Shown here: positions 33,035-44,112 of the stretch, piece by piece
How the letters are laid out: each line of letters opens with the position of its first letter
Position numbering within the stretch: the stretch's first letter is position 1
Assembly: GCA_951217055.1 (NCBI GenBank)
Contig: OX578277.1
Span: forward strand, 105,532,119 to 105,596,118
DNA: 64,000 nt
Direction: 5' to 3'
DNA from: Gerris lacustris
Lineage: Eukaryota; Arthropoda; Insecta; Hemiptera; Gerridae
Notes under the pieces: generated by a model
The model's input: the letters and a program-made list of their open reading frames with translations, nothing else
Told to the model about the DNA's origin: nothing
The model's database searches: none
Position numbers and translations under genes: made by a program

Positions 33035-33200
33035 GTAAGCCATTATTCCCTGAGCGAAAAAGTTGTTTTTTGAGGCGAAGCCGAAGGAACCATGGTCCCT
33101 AAATCCCGAGGCGAAGCCGAGGGAATTAGAGATTTTGATTCCCTCGGCTGCGCCTCGGGAATAACGCTAATTAGCTCCTGAGGCGCAGCCGAGGGCACAT
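33035..33200. repeat. GC-rich inverted motif cluster
   Basis: Four copies of a short motif, GAGGCGAAGCCGA or its relative GAGGCGCAGCCGAGGG, occur at 33074, 33109, 33139 (inverse) and 33179. CCCGAGGCGAAGCCGAGGGA (33104-33123) can pair with TCCCTCGGCTGCGCCTCGGG (33140-33159). It stands out in AT-rich surroundings. Confidence 0.6.
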
Positions 33201-33279
33201 TTTCAGCCATTGCTGTTTTTATATATTTTTATATTTTAAATCAAATTATAATTATTATTAACACTGGGAGACAGATAGA

Positions 33280-33362
33280 GAAAAATAGACTCCAGCTCCG
33301 GGACTTGAACCACGGGCCTCTACATTTCTAGTGTCTCTTTCCAACTAAGCTACGCAGGAGAA
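33280..33362 (-). repeat. tRNA-like SINE head or tRNA pseudogene
   Basis: The minus strand has an A-box TAGCTTAGTTGG (about 33342-33353) and B-box GGTTCAAGTCC (about 33304-33314) at tRNA-like spacing. The T-arm stem pairs poorly (about 3 of 5), so a working tRNA is unlikely. No tail or target duplication was found. Confidence 0.45.
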
Positions 33363-34704
33363 TGATTTTTCTCTGCCGTAACCGATAACTAGTCCCGAAT
33401 CCAAGCTTTCAATATTTCTACAAACTTTCCGTAGTATGAATACTACCAAAAGCTTAAAATTAAATTTATTATTTTAATAAAATAACAATAATTATTAACA
33501 CTTTTAATAGCAGATACTGTATAAGAGATTCAATTTTAAAAACAAATAAGAATTGGAACTAAACTCAAGCAGAAGGTTATTTAGATGCAGGTTATAAACA
33601 AGGTCGATAAAGCAGTGTCACCAACCTGATTTCAACTACTTCATTACATTAGCCATTCATTTTCTACTATTTATAAAATAATTGAGTTTCCAAACCTTAC
33701 TTTTTTGTCCTACTTTTACTTTTTCGCCTTACTTTTACTTTTTCTCCCTACTTTTGAGTTCAGGGAAGAAAAAACCTATTTTAGTCCCTCTAAACTAATC
33801 CAAAATCATAACTTTTTCTCCCTACTGGAGATAAATATATTGACATATTTATATTATACTACAAGTTTAAATAATGATCCCCCCAATTGTGTACTTAAAA
33901 TTGTGTAATAATTAAAAACTGTTTCTATAAGGACCAAAGAAAGGCTTTATTATGATTATAATACATAAATTTACCTCTGAATGTATTTAGCCCCAGAATA
34001 TACGAGTAAGTCAATTACTTAAAGATGTAAATTTATAACTGGTTAAAATTATTTAAATTAAAATTCAAACTCATATTATGATTACTTAAATATTCCATTC
34101 GTCAGATTTATGCTAAGTTCATGAAGGGCCGAATCCTTGAATACTTGAGGAAAAGAGGTCCCTTGGTAAGCCAGTGCTTTTCTGCTTCGGACTTCGGACT
34201 TGATCTTTAAATTTCCTCGGAAATAAGTGAGAAAAAAGCTTTTGCCTAGGTGGGAACTTGAGTGATGAGGGTATTAAGTTGTTTTTTTTTACCCCTTTAA
34301 TGTTCTACTTTAAAGTAAAGTTTCTTTAAGAACCTTAAGCGGATTTAGAAAAAAAAATAGAAAAACACTTGACTAAGTAAAAACGAATTACCTCAACTTG
34401 GCTTCGAACCTTAGACCTCCTTACTTGAAATAACAACTTAATTTAAATCAGAGGTGTTATCGATCTGAGATCTAACAATATAGATGGGTTCACAGCTAGC
34501 GGAGCTCAGCGCATACGGATTCATCTATGGCTTTCTTACTGCGGATACGCAAAAAGTAGGTTCCAAAGCAACTTTTTAGCGGATCCGCTTTAAAACCTGA
34601 ATGAAACCTTCACTTCAAGTCCTCTTTTTATTTTTTATTTTAAACTTAAACCAATTCTTTTAATTTAAGAAGTAATTGTATTTTAATAATTACATTGTAC
34701 ATTA
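33363..34704. other. AT-rich stretch, nothing firmly recognised
   Basis: The open frame at 33705-33908 is low complexity. At 34395-34415 the minus strand has a B-box-like GGTTCGAAGCC, without a clear A-box. Confidence 0.3.
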
Positions 34705-35275
34705 TTTTATCTACGATTGATTACATTATATCTCTGTTTAGATGCATAGAAAGTGATTCTTTTCGTAGTAGTATTTATTGCGCAAGCGCCTTCATTATGA
34801 GGTGAAGAATTCCTCTTTGTTTTCGCCCTAGGTAGGAAAAAAGAGGAATTCTTCTCCTTAACGCACGATTAGCGAGTTTGTTTACATTCTAATTTGCTGT
34901 TTAATTAAAGTAACTGTTTATATCGAGTTTTTTAGAGAAATAATTAGTGATTTAAGTGATTATAAAAGAAAATGAGGAGAATTATACGCCTTTAAAAATA
35001 ATTAATTCGGCACAAAATGCAACTAAATGATGAATTAATGTCATCTTAATCAAAAGAGAAATACATAAACACATAAAGGAAGTTTATTAAATATTTGTTT
35101 TCTATATTTATTATTAAAATCCACAATCGTAGATAAAGTACGGTACGCAACTCGTGCGAAAACTGCATTTTGCTTTGCTCGTGTGGTTTTACTACCATCG
35201 CTGTCGCTCGGGTGCAAACTTCACATTCGCTTGCAAAATGCTACTTTCCGCATTAGACGCGTAATGTACTATTTT
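34705..35275 (+). mobile_element. R6 element, copy 2
   Basis: Matches R6 from ATCTACGATTGATTACAT to TGCTACTTTCCGCATTAGAC. The reading frame present in the best copy is disrupted (frame breaks around 34960-35045). Microsatellite and terminal regions are otherwise conserved. Confidence 0.65.
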
Positions 35276-35984
35276 AAGAATATATTATTACTACTGTGAT
35301 GACTGTTTTGTTCATTTTCTATTTGACTGCAAGACTCCAAGGAAGAGAATTATTGCGATATTTTTGTGCAAAATCATTTGTTTATTCTAGTTTTGTGTTT
35401 TTTAAAGTTAGTTTGAATGGTATATTATTCTACCCCAACGCATTAAAAGAAAAACGAAATTGCTTTAAAGATATCTATTAAACATATCAATAAAAATAAT
35501 CAAAGAAATCAGTGAAAGATCGTACTCTATACTTCACACTGTTAATGCATTTGCACTTGCAGTGAAATTAAGTTGTTATAGAATTTAATAAAGGAATAGC
35601 TATGAACAACAGCGTAAATTGAACGGTTTCAAAAGTTCACTGTTATATCACAAGAAAACGTTCAACAGCGGAAATTATCCTTTCACAACAGTTTAAAACA
35701 AAAGGCTTTGATTGGTTTTTATAACCTGAAACCCAACTGAACGGTGTGGGGTAAACCAGCGATTACGTCTCCAAGGCTTCATGAATATATTGCTATCTAT
35801 ATTCTATATAACCGGATACGCGCCAAGATCCGCTAGATATGAACCATGAACCCACCTTAAGAGAGCGGCCAAAGTGCACGCTGCTTCCGTTTTATATTCA
35901 GGTTTAAAGCGGTGTAGCCGCAGAGTAAGCAGACAACTGGCTGGTTATGCAGGTTTTAGCATCACAAACTTTACGCAATGTTTG
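35276..35984. other. Stretch without recognised genes
   Basis: Open frame 35296-35481 (61 aa) has no known domain. Nothing else supported. Confidence 0.3.
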
Positions 35985-37165
35985 TGGTGTAGCACCATAA
36001 CCTTTTTCTTGGTTATAAAACACAACCACTAAAGGTCGACCAAGAAGTCATGGAAATCTGAGGAGTGCGCTAGTGTCGTTGTTTTGGTGTCATGTATAGT
36101 CAGTTTTTAATAAAATAGACCACTGTCAAAAAACACAGTGTTGTTCTTTTGTTATTAATAAGTTTATTTTTGATAACTTCTATATTTTTTTTTATATTTT
36201 TTGCAACAGGCAACACTGCACCTGATAAGAAATCACTAATAATGTACGATAATATCTTTATATTATTATTTATTGATTATTCATAATAATATTCTTTAAA
36301 TCTAAATCGATTTTCTTCTTTCTTAATCTATTTTTTTCATTCTCTTTATTTCTGAATTTTATTTGGATTTAGGACAGGTGTGACTATAATTCGTGCTGTA
36401 TAAAAACCAGCGATCATAGAATCCTTAAACGGAAATATTTCCAACTCCCCTCTTTATCTACCTGTGTTAGACTACTACCGCTCCACGGGAATTTGGCGGT
36501 TAATATTGTAACTAAATCTTTTACACCATTCAAAATATTTTGAGTTTCTTAATTCACAGAAATAAATTTATAAATTAATTTCTCAGTTTACTAGATTCGA
36601 ACCCGGAAACTTACGAATTCGGAGCAATCGCGCATCTCACACAGCCACCGAGGCTGGTTTTTATTTATTTTGTTTGTTTACAAAATAGTACAAATATCTG
36701 ACAACCAGTATTTGTTTGTATTTTAGAATTCGAGGAATGTCAAAAGATCATAAGTAGTTTACAATTTTAACCGCCATCTGCCCGACCAGCGCTAGTGGTC
36801 TTACACCTCTAGAATACTGGAGTTGGATACCCCTGATAAAAACAAACAAAACAGGAAACCTAACAGATTGGAAACCTTCCCGTTGTTATTCGTGAGATTT
36901 GACATAACTGTGCATACAAACTAGAAATGGGTATTGTCTTAGCACCCGACTGTACTGACTTCGGCAATACTCGGAAGTTCCGACTTTAAACGAAGCTAAG
37001 CTTTCAGTTTTTCCCGTGTTCATGACTTCTTGGTCGACCTCTAGGTATTAATATATAAACTTCTATAGGTTATGCTAGTAACTCCACCACTTTCTTGGTT
37101 ATAAACTACTACTACTACTAGGTGTTAATATTAAACACTACTATAGGTGTAGCTCCACACCTTTT
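35985..37165. repeat. Degenerate TTGGTTATAAA / ACTACTACT repeat, interrupted
   Basis: Units such as CCATAACCTTTTTCTTGGTT and ATAAACTACTACTACTACTA with AGGTGTTAATATTAAACAC occur at 35985-36030, 37040-37165 and again at 40870-41045. They look like one degenerate array broken by two insertions: the 36033-37040 TIR element and R2 copy d. Confidence 0.55.
36033..37040. mobile_element. 1.0 kb element with perfect 20-bp terminal inverted repeats
   Basis: AGGTCGACCAAGAAGTCATG at 36033-36052 is perfectly inverted at 37021-37040. Flanks ACTAA and CTAGG allow a short (3-bp CTA) duplication at most. The interior lacks a transposase frame. A tRNA-like segment on the minus strand, A-box TGGCTGTGTGAG and B-box GGGTTCGAATC, lies at about 36595-36655 and may be an inserted SINE. 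The superfamily is not identified. Confidence 0.6.
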
Positions 37166-38054
37166 TTAGGGTCCGTAGGCAAAACAAAGGACCCTTATAT
37201 TTTCCTGCGTGTATCTGTCTGTCCGTCCGTCCGTCTGTCGCCTGCTCTCACGCCTTCACCTGTCGTCCGATCACATTGAAATTTGGCATATATGTGTATA
37301 GTACCTACCCACACATTTTAAAATTATAGTGACTTAAAAAAATTATTTTTCAAAAAAAACTTAAGGTTAAAAAATATATATATTTTATTTTGGAGATCGT
37401 GTGAGGAACATATGAAAGGGTACGTCGAGTTGATTACAAAAATATATATAATTTTTTGGTTATAAGCTTTGATAGGGCGAGCGTAGGCGAATTTGAAGTT
37501 GGTGTGAAAAGTGTCCCCTCCTTCTATCTCGCGTATGTAAAGTTAAAAAAATCCTGAACATTCTTTGACCAAAAGTAAAGATACTACGATTTGGAAATTT
37601 CGAAAAAAAAAAAAAAATATATATAATTATTTTTATTGAAAAAATACGTTATATTTATAATTATGCTCTTTTCGATGTATTTATATGTTTATAGTCTGGT
37701 TCACTGGCAAAAAATACTTAATCAGAAGTTTGTTGATAGTCCAGTCAAATTAGCTCAAAATGGCGGCGAATCTTGCATTAAATAATGTAGTTCCAATTTT
37801 TTCAGGAATGTGTAGGGGGTGGTCCCCTGAATAACGCCTAATAAAGTCCCATCGATTTCAGGCGCCGCGGGAGGGGGGAGGGGGGGCAAAAGGTCACATT
37901 TTTCAGTTTTCGGCGTTTATCTTGAAAACGATACGTCGCACAAAAAATAATAATCTATTCAAAATTAAAGCTGATAAAATTATCTTTCAAATCATATACA
38001 TCTTGTTTCAACCTAAGTCTTACCGTTTTTGAGATATGAGCCGTTGAATATTAA

Positions 38055-38626
38055 AAAATCGGTCCTAGACCACTCAGACAAACTTTCTCTTATACTAGTT
38101 CATAATTACATAGCCCAGTGTTTTCCATTTATTAGCTTTCGTATGTACATTTAATTATTATTGAACATTTCATCGAAATGTATCATTAAAATAACTTCTC
38201 CTGGGCGGGGAATCGAACCCGGGCTCCCTCCGTCCGCGTTTTAAGCTATTTTCTCAGGAACTAGATATTTCCCGGGAAAAAGGCTTATATAGTTAAATTC
38301 GTATTTAAATGGACTGCATTTTATAATTTTTTCATCAAAATCGTCGGATCCGTTTTCGAGAAATAATTTTTTTTCATGTTTTTTCAGAGTTTTTGGGGGG
38401 TAGCGCCCCCAAATTTAGAGCTAAAATTCATTTCTCGATTTCGCATCGGGGTATGATTTTTCTGAACATGTATGCCAAATTTCGTCAAAATCGGCCCAGT
38501 AGTTTAGGCTCCAGGACATTTTTTAAAAACCACTTTTTTGGACTCAGGGGACCTCAAAACGTGTAAATCCATTAAAATAGAATTTTCGCGCCATCACGTT
38601 ACTTTCTCTTTGCATGAGAAAGTAAA
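38055..38626 (+). repeat. R5 dispersed repeat, copy 3 (nested in the left TIR)
   Basis: Runs from AATCGGTCCTAGACCACTC to the hairpin ACTTTCTC-loop-GAGAAAGT at about 38602-38624. Comparison with the uninterrupted right TIR shows it entered an A run (AATATTAAAAAA). It lacks the GACA tract (the text jumps from CTCCAG to GACATTTTT). Confidence 0.75.
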
Positions 38627-38964
38627 AATGAATAAAAAGGGGCAGTGGTTCAGGTATCTCGTCAATCTTTCTCTTCTAACTCTTTCCCCTTCGATTTTAA
38701 CGATAACTCGTGGGAAATAAAGTTGTAGAGCGAAAAATTTCCTTAAAAAATGAATGAAGTTATGCTAATATATTATCTTTACCCCGTAAATAGCTAGAGC
38801 GTTTTGAAGTTTAAGGGCACTTTTCAACATTTTACTAGTAAAATTCTGCTTGTGACTCAAGTTTTGTTTCCAACGTCTGTAACTCTATGTAAATAGTCTC
38901 TCAAGTGTTTGCGCCAAGTTATGATCGTATACAACATTTTTATTACAATAATAGGTCGTTCAAA

Positions 38965-39183
38965 ATGAGTGAAAAGTGCTTAATTTGTGATGAAACAGCT
39001 GAAGAAGGTGCAAGTCAAGAGAGTGATAAAGGGATGAAAACGTTATTAAGTGCTAATCTTACACGAAGAGATGAAAGACATGATTCTTTCCGAAGATTGA
39101 AAGGTGGTGTCGACCATGTGGAGTGCAGAAAACGGTACACTAGGCCAGGCCATAGTATAATGTTTCAAGCGGTATGCCAATGA
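38965..39183 (+). pseudogene. N-terminal zinc-binding-type fragment of the element's protein
   Basis: From ATG at 38965 (context AAAATGA) the frame reads MSEKCLICDETAEEGAS, later DERHDSFRRL and HVECRKRYTR. The CxxC (residues 5-8) plus the HVEC at about 52-55 suggests a zinc-binding module. Similar starts are recalled from large uncharacterised proteins abundant in some hemipteran and cnidarian genomes. The open frame can be entered 20 codons upstream, but the internal ATG fits the family style better. It stops at 39183, and another frame continues with RYANETANIAKLFYDP, so a frameshift is likely near 39155-39175. Function unknown. Confidence 0.5.
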
Positions 39184-39509
39184 AACAGCAAACATCGCAA
39201 AATTGTTTTATGACCCCAAATCTTCACCAGGAGACATTGCTGAAGCTGGGGAATGTTCCTGCTCATGTTCCAGGCCCCGTTAAATAAGTATATTCACAAT
39301 CAGTTCAGGTACCTTTAATTTTTCTTAGACCGTACTGACCCCATTAAGTAAATTTAATAATTCTTTTAACTAATTAATATTTACTAATACGTTATCGTTA
39401 TATTATTAACAATACAATAATTAGTATTCAATAATTATTAAATACAACTAGCTACAATTCTAATCTATTTTATTCTATTTTGTTCACTGATGCATATGCT
39501 TCGTGATTC

Positions 39510-39871
39510 GTGAAATCCACTGCAATAATGAAAGCCAACCTGCGCGCTTTGCCGCCCACAACAGATGCTGCAATGCAACATTCATACAGAGTGTTTCTGG
39601 AGGTGCAGCAATGGTTGGGGAACGAATCCATCCTACATGAAAGTTGGTGCTGGACGAGAAAAGATGTGGACACCTTACTCCTATCAAGACAAAACCCCCT
39701 TTGGCACCAGACATTGCCCTCAACACACTCTCCTGCAGCTGTACCACTGGCTGCGGAACGATGTGTGGTTGTCGGAGAGCCAGGACCAACTGTTCCCTGG
39801 TGTGCAGCAACTGTCAAGGCTCGTGTACAAACAGTGTTCCGATCCAGGAAGACTTTGAGCAATTTGATTGA
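39510..39871 (+). pseudogene. C-terminal cysteine-rich fragment of the same protein family
   Basis: Plus-strand frame one reads RALPPTTDAAMQHSYRVF (about 39545-39600). After a frameshift near 39635 a second frame reads HLTPIKTKPPLAPDIALN, then SCSCTTGCGTMCGCRRA and CSLVCSNCQGSC, stopping at 39871. The order LPPT-DA-QH, PI-T-PPLAP, then C-x-C-x3-C-x3-C-x-C-R-x-A followed by CxxxCxxC is the recalled ending of the protein family whose start is at 38965. The separation (only ~330 bp) against the large size of the family means the central part is missing. Minus-strand open frames here are shadows. Confidence 0.55.
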
Positions 39872-41022
39872 AGTATCATATTGACAGCTTTTAACAAATG
39901 AAAAAGCAGTTGATGAAATGAATTGTATACATATATTCAATGTTAGTATTGTTATTTGAACCTATTTTTGATACCCAATTTTTGATTTTATGAACAACTT
40001 TTATACATCTTAAATTGATTTATTACTTCCTCCTCTCTAATACAAGTGTCCTTCTATATATTACGAGATATAGATTTTGGTACATGTATACATAATTCAT
40101 TATTAATACGGGTTATAATTACTATACTTATCTAATTAAACAGCATACAAAGTGATCAAGAGAGTTACAAACCTTGGAAACAAAACTTAAGTCACAAGAA
40201 GCATTTTACTAGTAAAATGTTGAAAAGCGCCCCTAAACTTCAGAACGCTCTAACTATTTACGGGGTGAAGATAAATTAGCATATCTACATTCATTTTTTA
40301 AGGACATTTATCGCTCTACAACTTTATTTCCCCCGAGTTTTCGTTAAAATAGAAGGGAAAAGAGTTAGAAGAGAAAGATTGACGAGATTCCTGAACCACT
40401 GCCCCTTTTTTTCATTTTTTAATATTCAACGGCTCATATCTCAAAAACGGTAAGACTTAGGTTGAAACAAGATATATATGATTTGAAAGGTAATTTTATC
40501 AGCTTTAATTTTTAATAGATTATTATTTTCTGTGCGACGTACCGTTTTCAAGATAAACGCCAAAAACTGAAAAATGTGACCTTTTGCCCCCCCCTCCCCC
40601 GTCCCGCGGCGCCTGAAATCGATGGGACTTTATTAGGCGTTATTCAGGGGACCACCCCCTACACATTCCTGAAAAAATTGGAACTACATGATTTAATGCA
40701 AGATGAAAACCTAATTTGACTGGACTATGATGTATTTTGAAAATATCAGACCCATAGGATAGTTCAAAATAGGCTATTTAGCATTTTAAAAAGTCTCATC
40801 GGTATTACTTAAACAATACTGTGTTGCCTACGGACCCTCTCTGTGTGCTGACTAGCACACACTTGACCGGTTTATCTGGGTTATAAACTACCACTACTAG
40901 GTGTTACTATAAACAACTGCTACGCCCTGCAGTAGCAGGTGTTGCTAATAGCTATATCACCTTTTGCTTAGTTATAAAATAATACTCGAAGGTGTTGAAC
41001 TAGAAACCACTACTATAGTAGC

Positions 41023-41681
41023 TCCATAACCTTTTTGTTGGTTATTTATGATGTTTATTTGTTATTGTTACATTATGATGTACAAAGAAACGCCCATCAC
41101 TAATAAGGTTTCTTAATTTTCAACTATATAATATGGGATAAATTAAAGAATCAATCTAATCGGATTATTTAAGATATTTGATTGCATTATATTGCAAAAT
41201 AAAGTTGTATGAAACGCAATTGATATCTTCCAAATGGTATTTTCCATATTCACTTCTCAATTTATTGATTCCATGTACAGAAATCCGTAGTTATTTGTAA
41301 TTTAAAATTAACACTATTATTTTGTAATAAACATAAAAAATAAAAATTATCTGAGTCAGGTTATCTCGTGCTGTAGTCAAGCCGACCCAGAAAACAAAAC
41401 ATAACAGCAGCTTGTTATCGGAATCTCAGATAGAATCAGAGTTACCGTTCATTCTGGTCGTACCCCTTAACAGTGGCGTATCCAGGAGGGGCACAGGGGG
41501 CACGTTTTTTGGGGGGGAAAGGAGGGGCTGCTGCTTTGTTGAATAAATAGTTCCCTTTTCTTGTTACCACTACGAATTCCCCCCCCCCCACCAAATTTAA
41601 ACTGACTTAGAATGCGCCCCTCCAGACCTAGCCGCTGGATACGCCACTGCCCCTTAAAATCTTTAAATTAAAAAAAGACAT
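41023..41681. repeat. Left arm of a 660-bp inverted repeat
   Basis: Near-identical inverse of 42984-43644. Starts TCCATAACCTTTTTGTTGG and ends AAATTAAAAAAAGACAT. Length differs by 2 bp because of a homopolymer G/C run. It includes a complete hAT-type MITE, so the arm was copied after that insertion. Confidence 0.9.
41471..41649. mobile_element. hAT-type MITE, copy 1 (179 bp, 8-bp TSD)
   Basis: Termini CAGTGGCGTATCCAG and CTGGATACGCCACTG are perfect inverted repeats. CCCCTTAA flanks it on both sides (41463-41470 and 41650-41657), the 8-bp target duplication of hAT elements. It has no coding sequence, and a poly-C tract lies inside at 41580-41589. Confidence 0.9.
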
Positions 41682-41813
41682 AATTTTAAAAAAAAAAATT
41701 ATCATTAATTATTGTCTTTTTAAAAAAAGACAATAATTTTTTTAAAAATTTTTTTGTAACATTCTGTGTTTTATTACATTTTCAAATTCATACGTCTGCC
41801 GTGCTCCACCCTG

Positions 41814-42163
41814 TATTTTTGAAGATATAGGTGTAAATAAATGTATGTTTATGCCCAGGTGCATAAAGAACAAATGAGAGCAGAAGGTTAAAACTTATAT
41901 AGGACTAACAATAAGCAAATTATGACCTACCATTTCAAATTCATTCAATTCGGACTGGTAGTTTTCTAGGTAATGTTGGTACGCAAAAACGGAGCGACAG
42001 ATCGATAGACAGAGTGACAGTGACAGACAGACACGAAACCAAAAATATTTCCTAATGTCTTAAATGGATTTCGGTCTTAGAAATTTTGAAATTGGAGACA
42101 TAATTATTTTTTCGTTTTTCATAACGAAAATATAGCTTCAGTTATCTTCGGTAAGCTCGGAAG
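41814..42163 (-). repeat. R1 5' half in inverted orientation
   Basis: Read on the minus strand it runs from GAGCTTACCGAAGATAACTG, through a GTCTGTC tract, to ACACCTATATCTTCAAAAA and TA, where it meets a transposon end, CAGGGTGGAGCACGGCAG. The other half of what looks like the same R1 copy is at 44147-44430 in plus orientation. Confidence 0.75.
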
Positions 42164-42544
42164 GAATATGGGACGAAAGATAAAAATCTCCAATAAAAAG
42201 TAAGGAAGAATTTGCATGACATTAATTGCATTGCTCTCTAATTTGTTTGATTGGTTATTTGTGTATAAATTATCCAAGGCAAGTGTTTTACGGTTGATCG
42301 AAATTTCCTTATTTCCCGGTATCAGATCTCCTGTCACTCTTGGGCAAGGCCTCCTCGTATAATCCTGATTTAGAATTCATGAAGTGCTACCCAAACAATG
42401 CTGCTTATCATATTCTCACCTGAAATGTTTAGGATACTGCCTAATTCTGATAACAGTTATTATAGGTGGGGTTATCAATAATCTACTTTATTGGCTTTCT
42501 TTATTATTTGATTATTATCGCTATTTATTATTTATAATTATCGC

Positions 42545-42983
42545 TTTATTAGGGCTTCGTAGGTCATCCTCGAAACCATTATGCCGAAGATAATGAGTCT
42601 GTCCGTCGTACTTTGGTTCATATCCCTAGAACCGTTCGCGCTAGAGAGTTGAAATTGGAAATATCGACGTAACTATTTGACCCACTTATAGGAAAAATAT
42701 AGAGATGTTAAAAATGTAATATGCGCATGCGCGATTCACATAAATGTGCTATGCTCATATTTTTTGAGTTGGTTATCAAATTAAAGTGACTGAAGAGCAG
42801 ATTTGAAATATATATAACATTCTATGAGTATTGTATCGCTTTTAGAAACTTTTGTGAGCGCACATGCACAGTAAGACAAAAAGATAAGGTATTTTTCTTA
42901 AAATATTCTTTAGAGCGGGGTATCAAACGGAAGCTGCTGATGACTCGATTAAAAATTGAATGTTGTAAAATGAAACTGGTTAG
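42545..42983 (+). repeat. R4 dispersed repeat copy
   Basis: Begins AGGGCTTCGTAGGTCATCC, has GTCTGTCCGTCG, GAACCGTTCGCGC and GCGCATGCGCGATTC, and ends at the right inverted arm. Confidence 0.6.
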
Positions 42984-43644
42984 ATGTCTTTTTTTAATTT
43001 AAAGATTTTAAGGGGCAGTGGCGTATCCAGCGGCTAGGTCTGGAGGGGCGCATTCTAAGTCAGTTTAAATTTGGTGGGGGGGGGGGGGAATTCGTAGTGG
43101 TAACAAGAAAAGGGAACTATTTATTCAACAAAGCAGCAGCCCCTCCTTTCCCCCCCAAAAAACGTGCCCCCTGTGCCCCTCCTGGATACGCCACTGTTAA
43201 GGGGTACGACCAGAATGAACGGTAACTCTGATTCTATCTGAGATTCCGATAACAAGCTGCTGTTATGTTTTGTTTTCTGGGTCGGCTTGACTACAGCACG
43301 AGATAACCTGACTCAGATAATTTTTATTTTTTATGTTTATTACAAAATAATAGTGTTAATTTTAAATTACAAATAACTACGGATTTCTGTACATGGAATC
43401 AATAAATTGAGAAGTGAATATGGAAAATACCATTTGGAAGATATCAATTGCGTTTCATACAACTTTATTTTGCAATATAATGCAATCAAATATCTTAAAT
43501 AATCCGATTAGATTGATTCTTTAATTTATCCCATATTATATAGTTGAAAATTAAGAAACCTTATTAGTGATGGGCGTTTCTTTGTACATCATAATGTAAC
43601 AATAACAAATAAACATCATAAATAACCAACAAAAAGGTTATGGA
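42984..43644. repeat. Right arm of the 660-bp inverted repeat
   Basis: Inverse of 41023-41681. The outer end, ATAACCAACAAAAAGGTTAT, abuts the transposase relic directly. Confidence 0.9.
43016..43196. mobile_element. hAT-type MITE, copy 2 (181 bp)
   Basis: Inverse copy of the 41471 MITE with the same target duplication (TTAAGGGG at 43008-43015 and 43197-43204). It was duplicated with the arm rather than inserted independently. Confidence 0.9.
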
Positions 43645-43683
43645 AAAATTTTTTCCTGATTAAATAACTTGGGAAATTTAAAT

Positions 43684-44040
43684 TTACCTAGATTTAAACA
43701 AAGTATCGGATAAGTGGTTCCCCTCACATTCCAAACACTGATTAAGCCTTTTTTGAAGTTTTTGTGCACTCTTTCGAACATTTCCACAGGAATTTTGGCA
43801 ATTTTGGCTCGCAATGTTGTTCTTGAGGGCTTCCAGGGTTCTGGGACGATCGCTGTACACAAAGGATTTAAGGTATCCCCACAGAAAAAAATCACAAGGA
43901 GCCAAATCAGGTGATCTTGCTGGCCAGTTTACATCGCCTCTCAAAGAGATGAGACGCCCGGGAAATCTGTCTTTCAAAAAGTTTACGCTTACCCTTGCTG
44001 TGTGGGCTGTGGCCCCATCCTGCGGAAACGTGGAACATAA
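43684..44040 (-). pseudogene. Mariner-superfamily transposase, C-terminal catalytic part
   Basis: Minus strand, no start codon at the left edge of the frame: QDGATAHTARVSVNFL, then DVNWPARSPDLAPCDFFLWG, YLKSFVY and a ~60-residue basic tail ending at a stop at 43684. The QDGATAH block with the second catalytic Asp and the WPxRSPDLxPxDFFLWG block are diagnostic for DDE/D transposases of a Tc1/mariner-superfamily group common in arthropod genomes. The N-terminal DNA-binding region and first Asp are absent. The terminal repeat lies downstream at 44113-44146 on the plus strand, with TA at 44147. Confidence 0.75.
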
Positions 44041-44112
44041 ACTTCCCGTCCCCCTCTTTCAAACGACCCTACTCTCAAACGTCTAGGACCAATAGGATGG
44101 GAGCAATACCCT

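Larger units (their letters stand above)
37738..40731 (+). mobile_element. Long-TIR DNA transposon carrying a cysteine-rich protein gene (defective)
   Basis: TAGTCCAGTCAAATTA at 37738 begins an inverted repeat of about 570 bp. The left arm is 37738-38887 minus the R5 insertion, and the right arm is about 40161-40731. Inner landmarks are TTTACTAGTAAAAT and ACTCAAGTTTTGTTTCCAA on the left, with their inverses on the right. TGA occurs at both outer edges as a possible 3-bp target copy. The 1.27 kb interior holds the start and the end of one protein family on the plus strand, with the middle deleted. The arms have diverged by a few percent, so the insertion is not recent. Confidence 0.7.
37169..40870 (+). 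repeat. R2 dispersed repeat, copy d, interrupted by a 3 kb element
   Basis: R2 begins GGGTCCGTAGGCAAAACAAA (37169), carries GTCTGTCCGTCCGTCCGTC, and resumes at about 40734 (TTTTGAAAATATCAGACCC), ending GTTGCCTACGGACCCTCTCT and GTGTGCTGACTAGCACACAC near 40864. Confidence 0.75.

Noticed and set aside
33280..33362. Functional tRNA gene
   Set aside because: A and B boxes are good but the T stem pairs poorly, so only a tRNA-like or SINE call is justified.
39470..39940. 156- and 108-codon frames on the minus strand
   Set aside because: Shadows of the plus-strand cysteine-rich fragment, which has the recognisable motif order.
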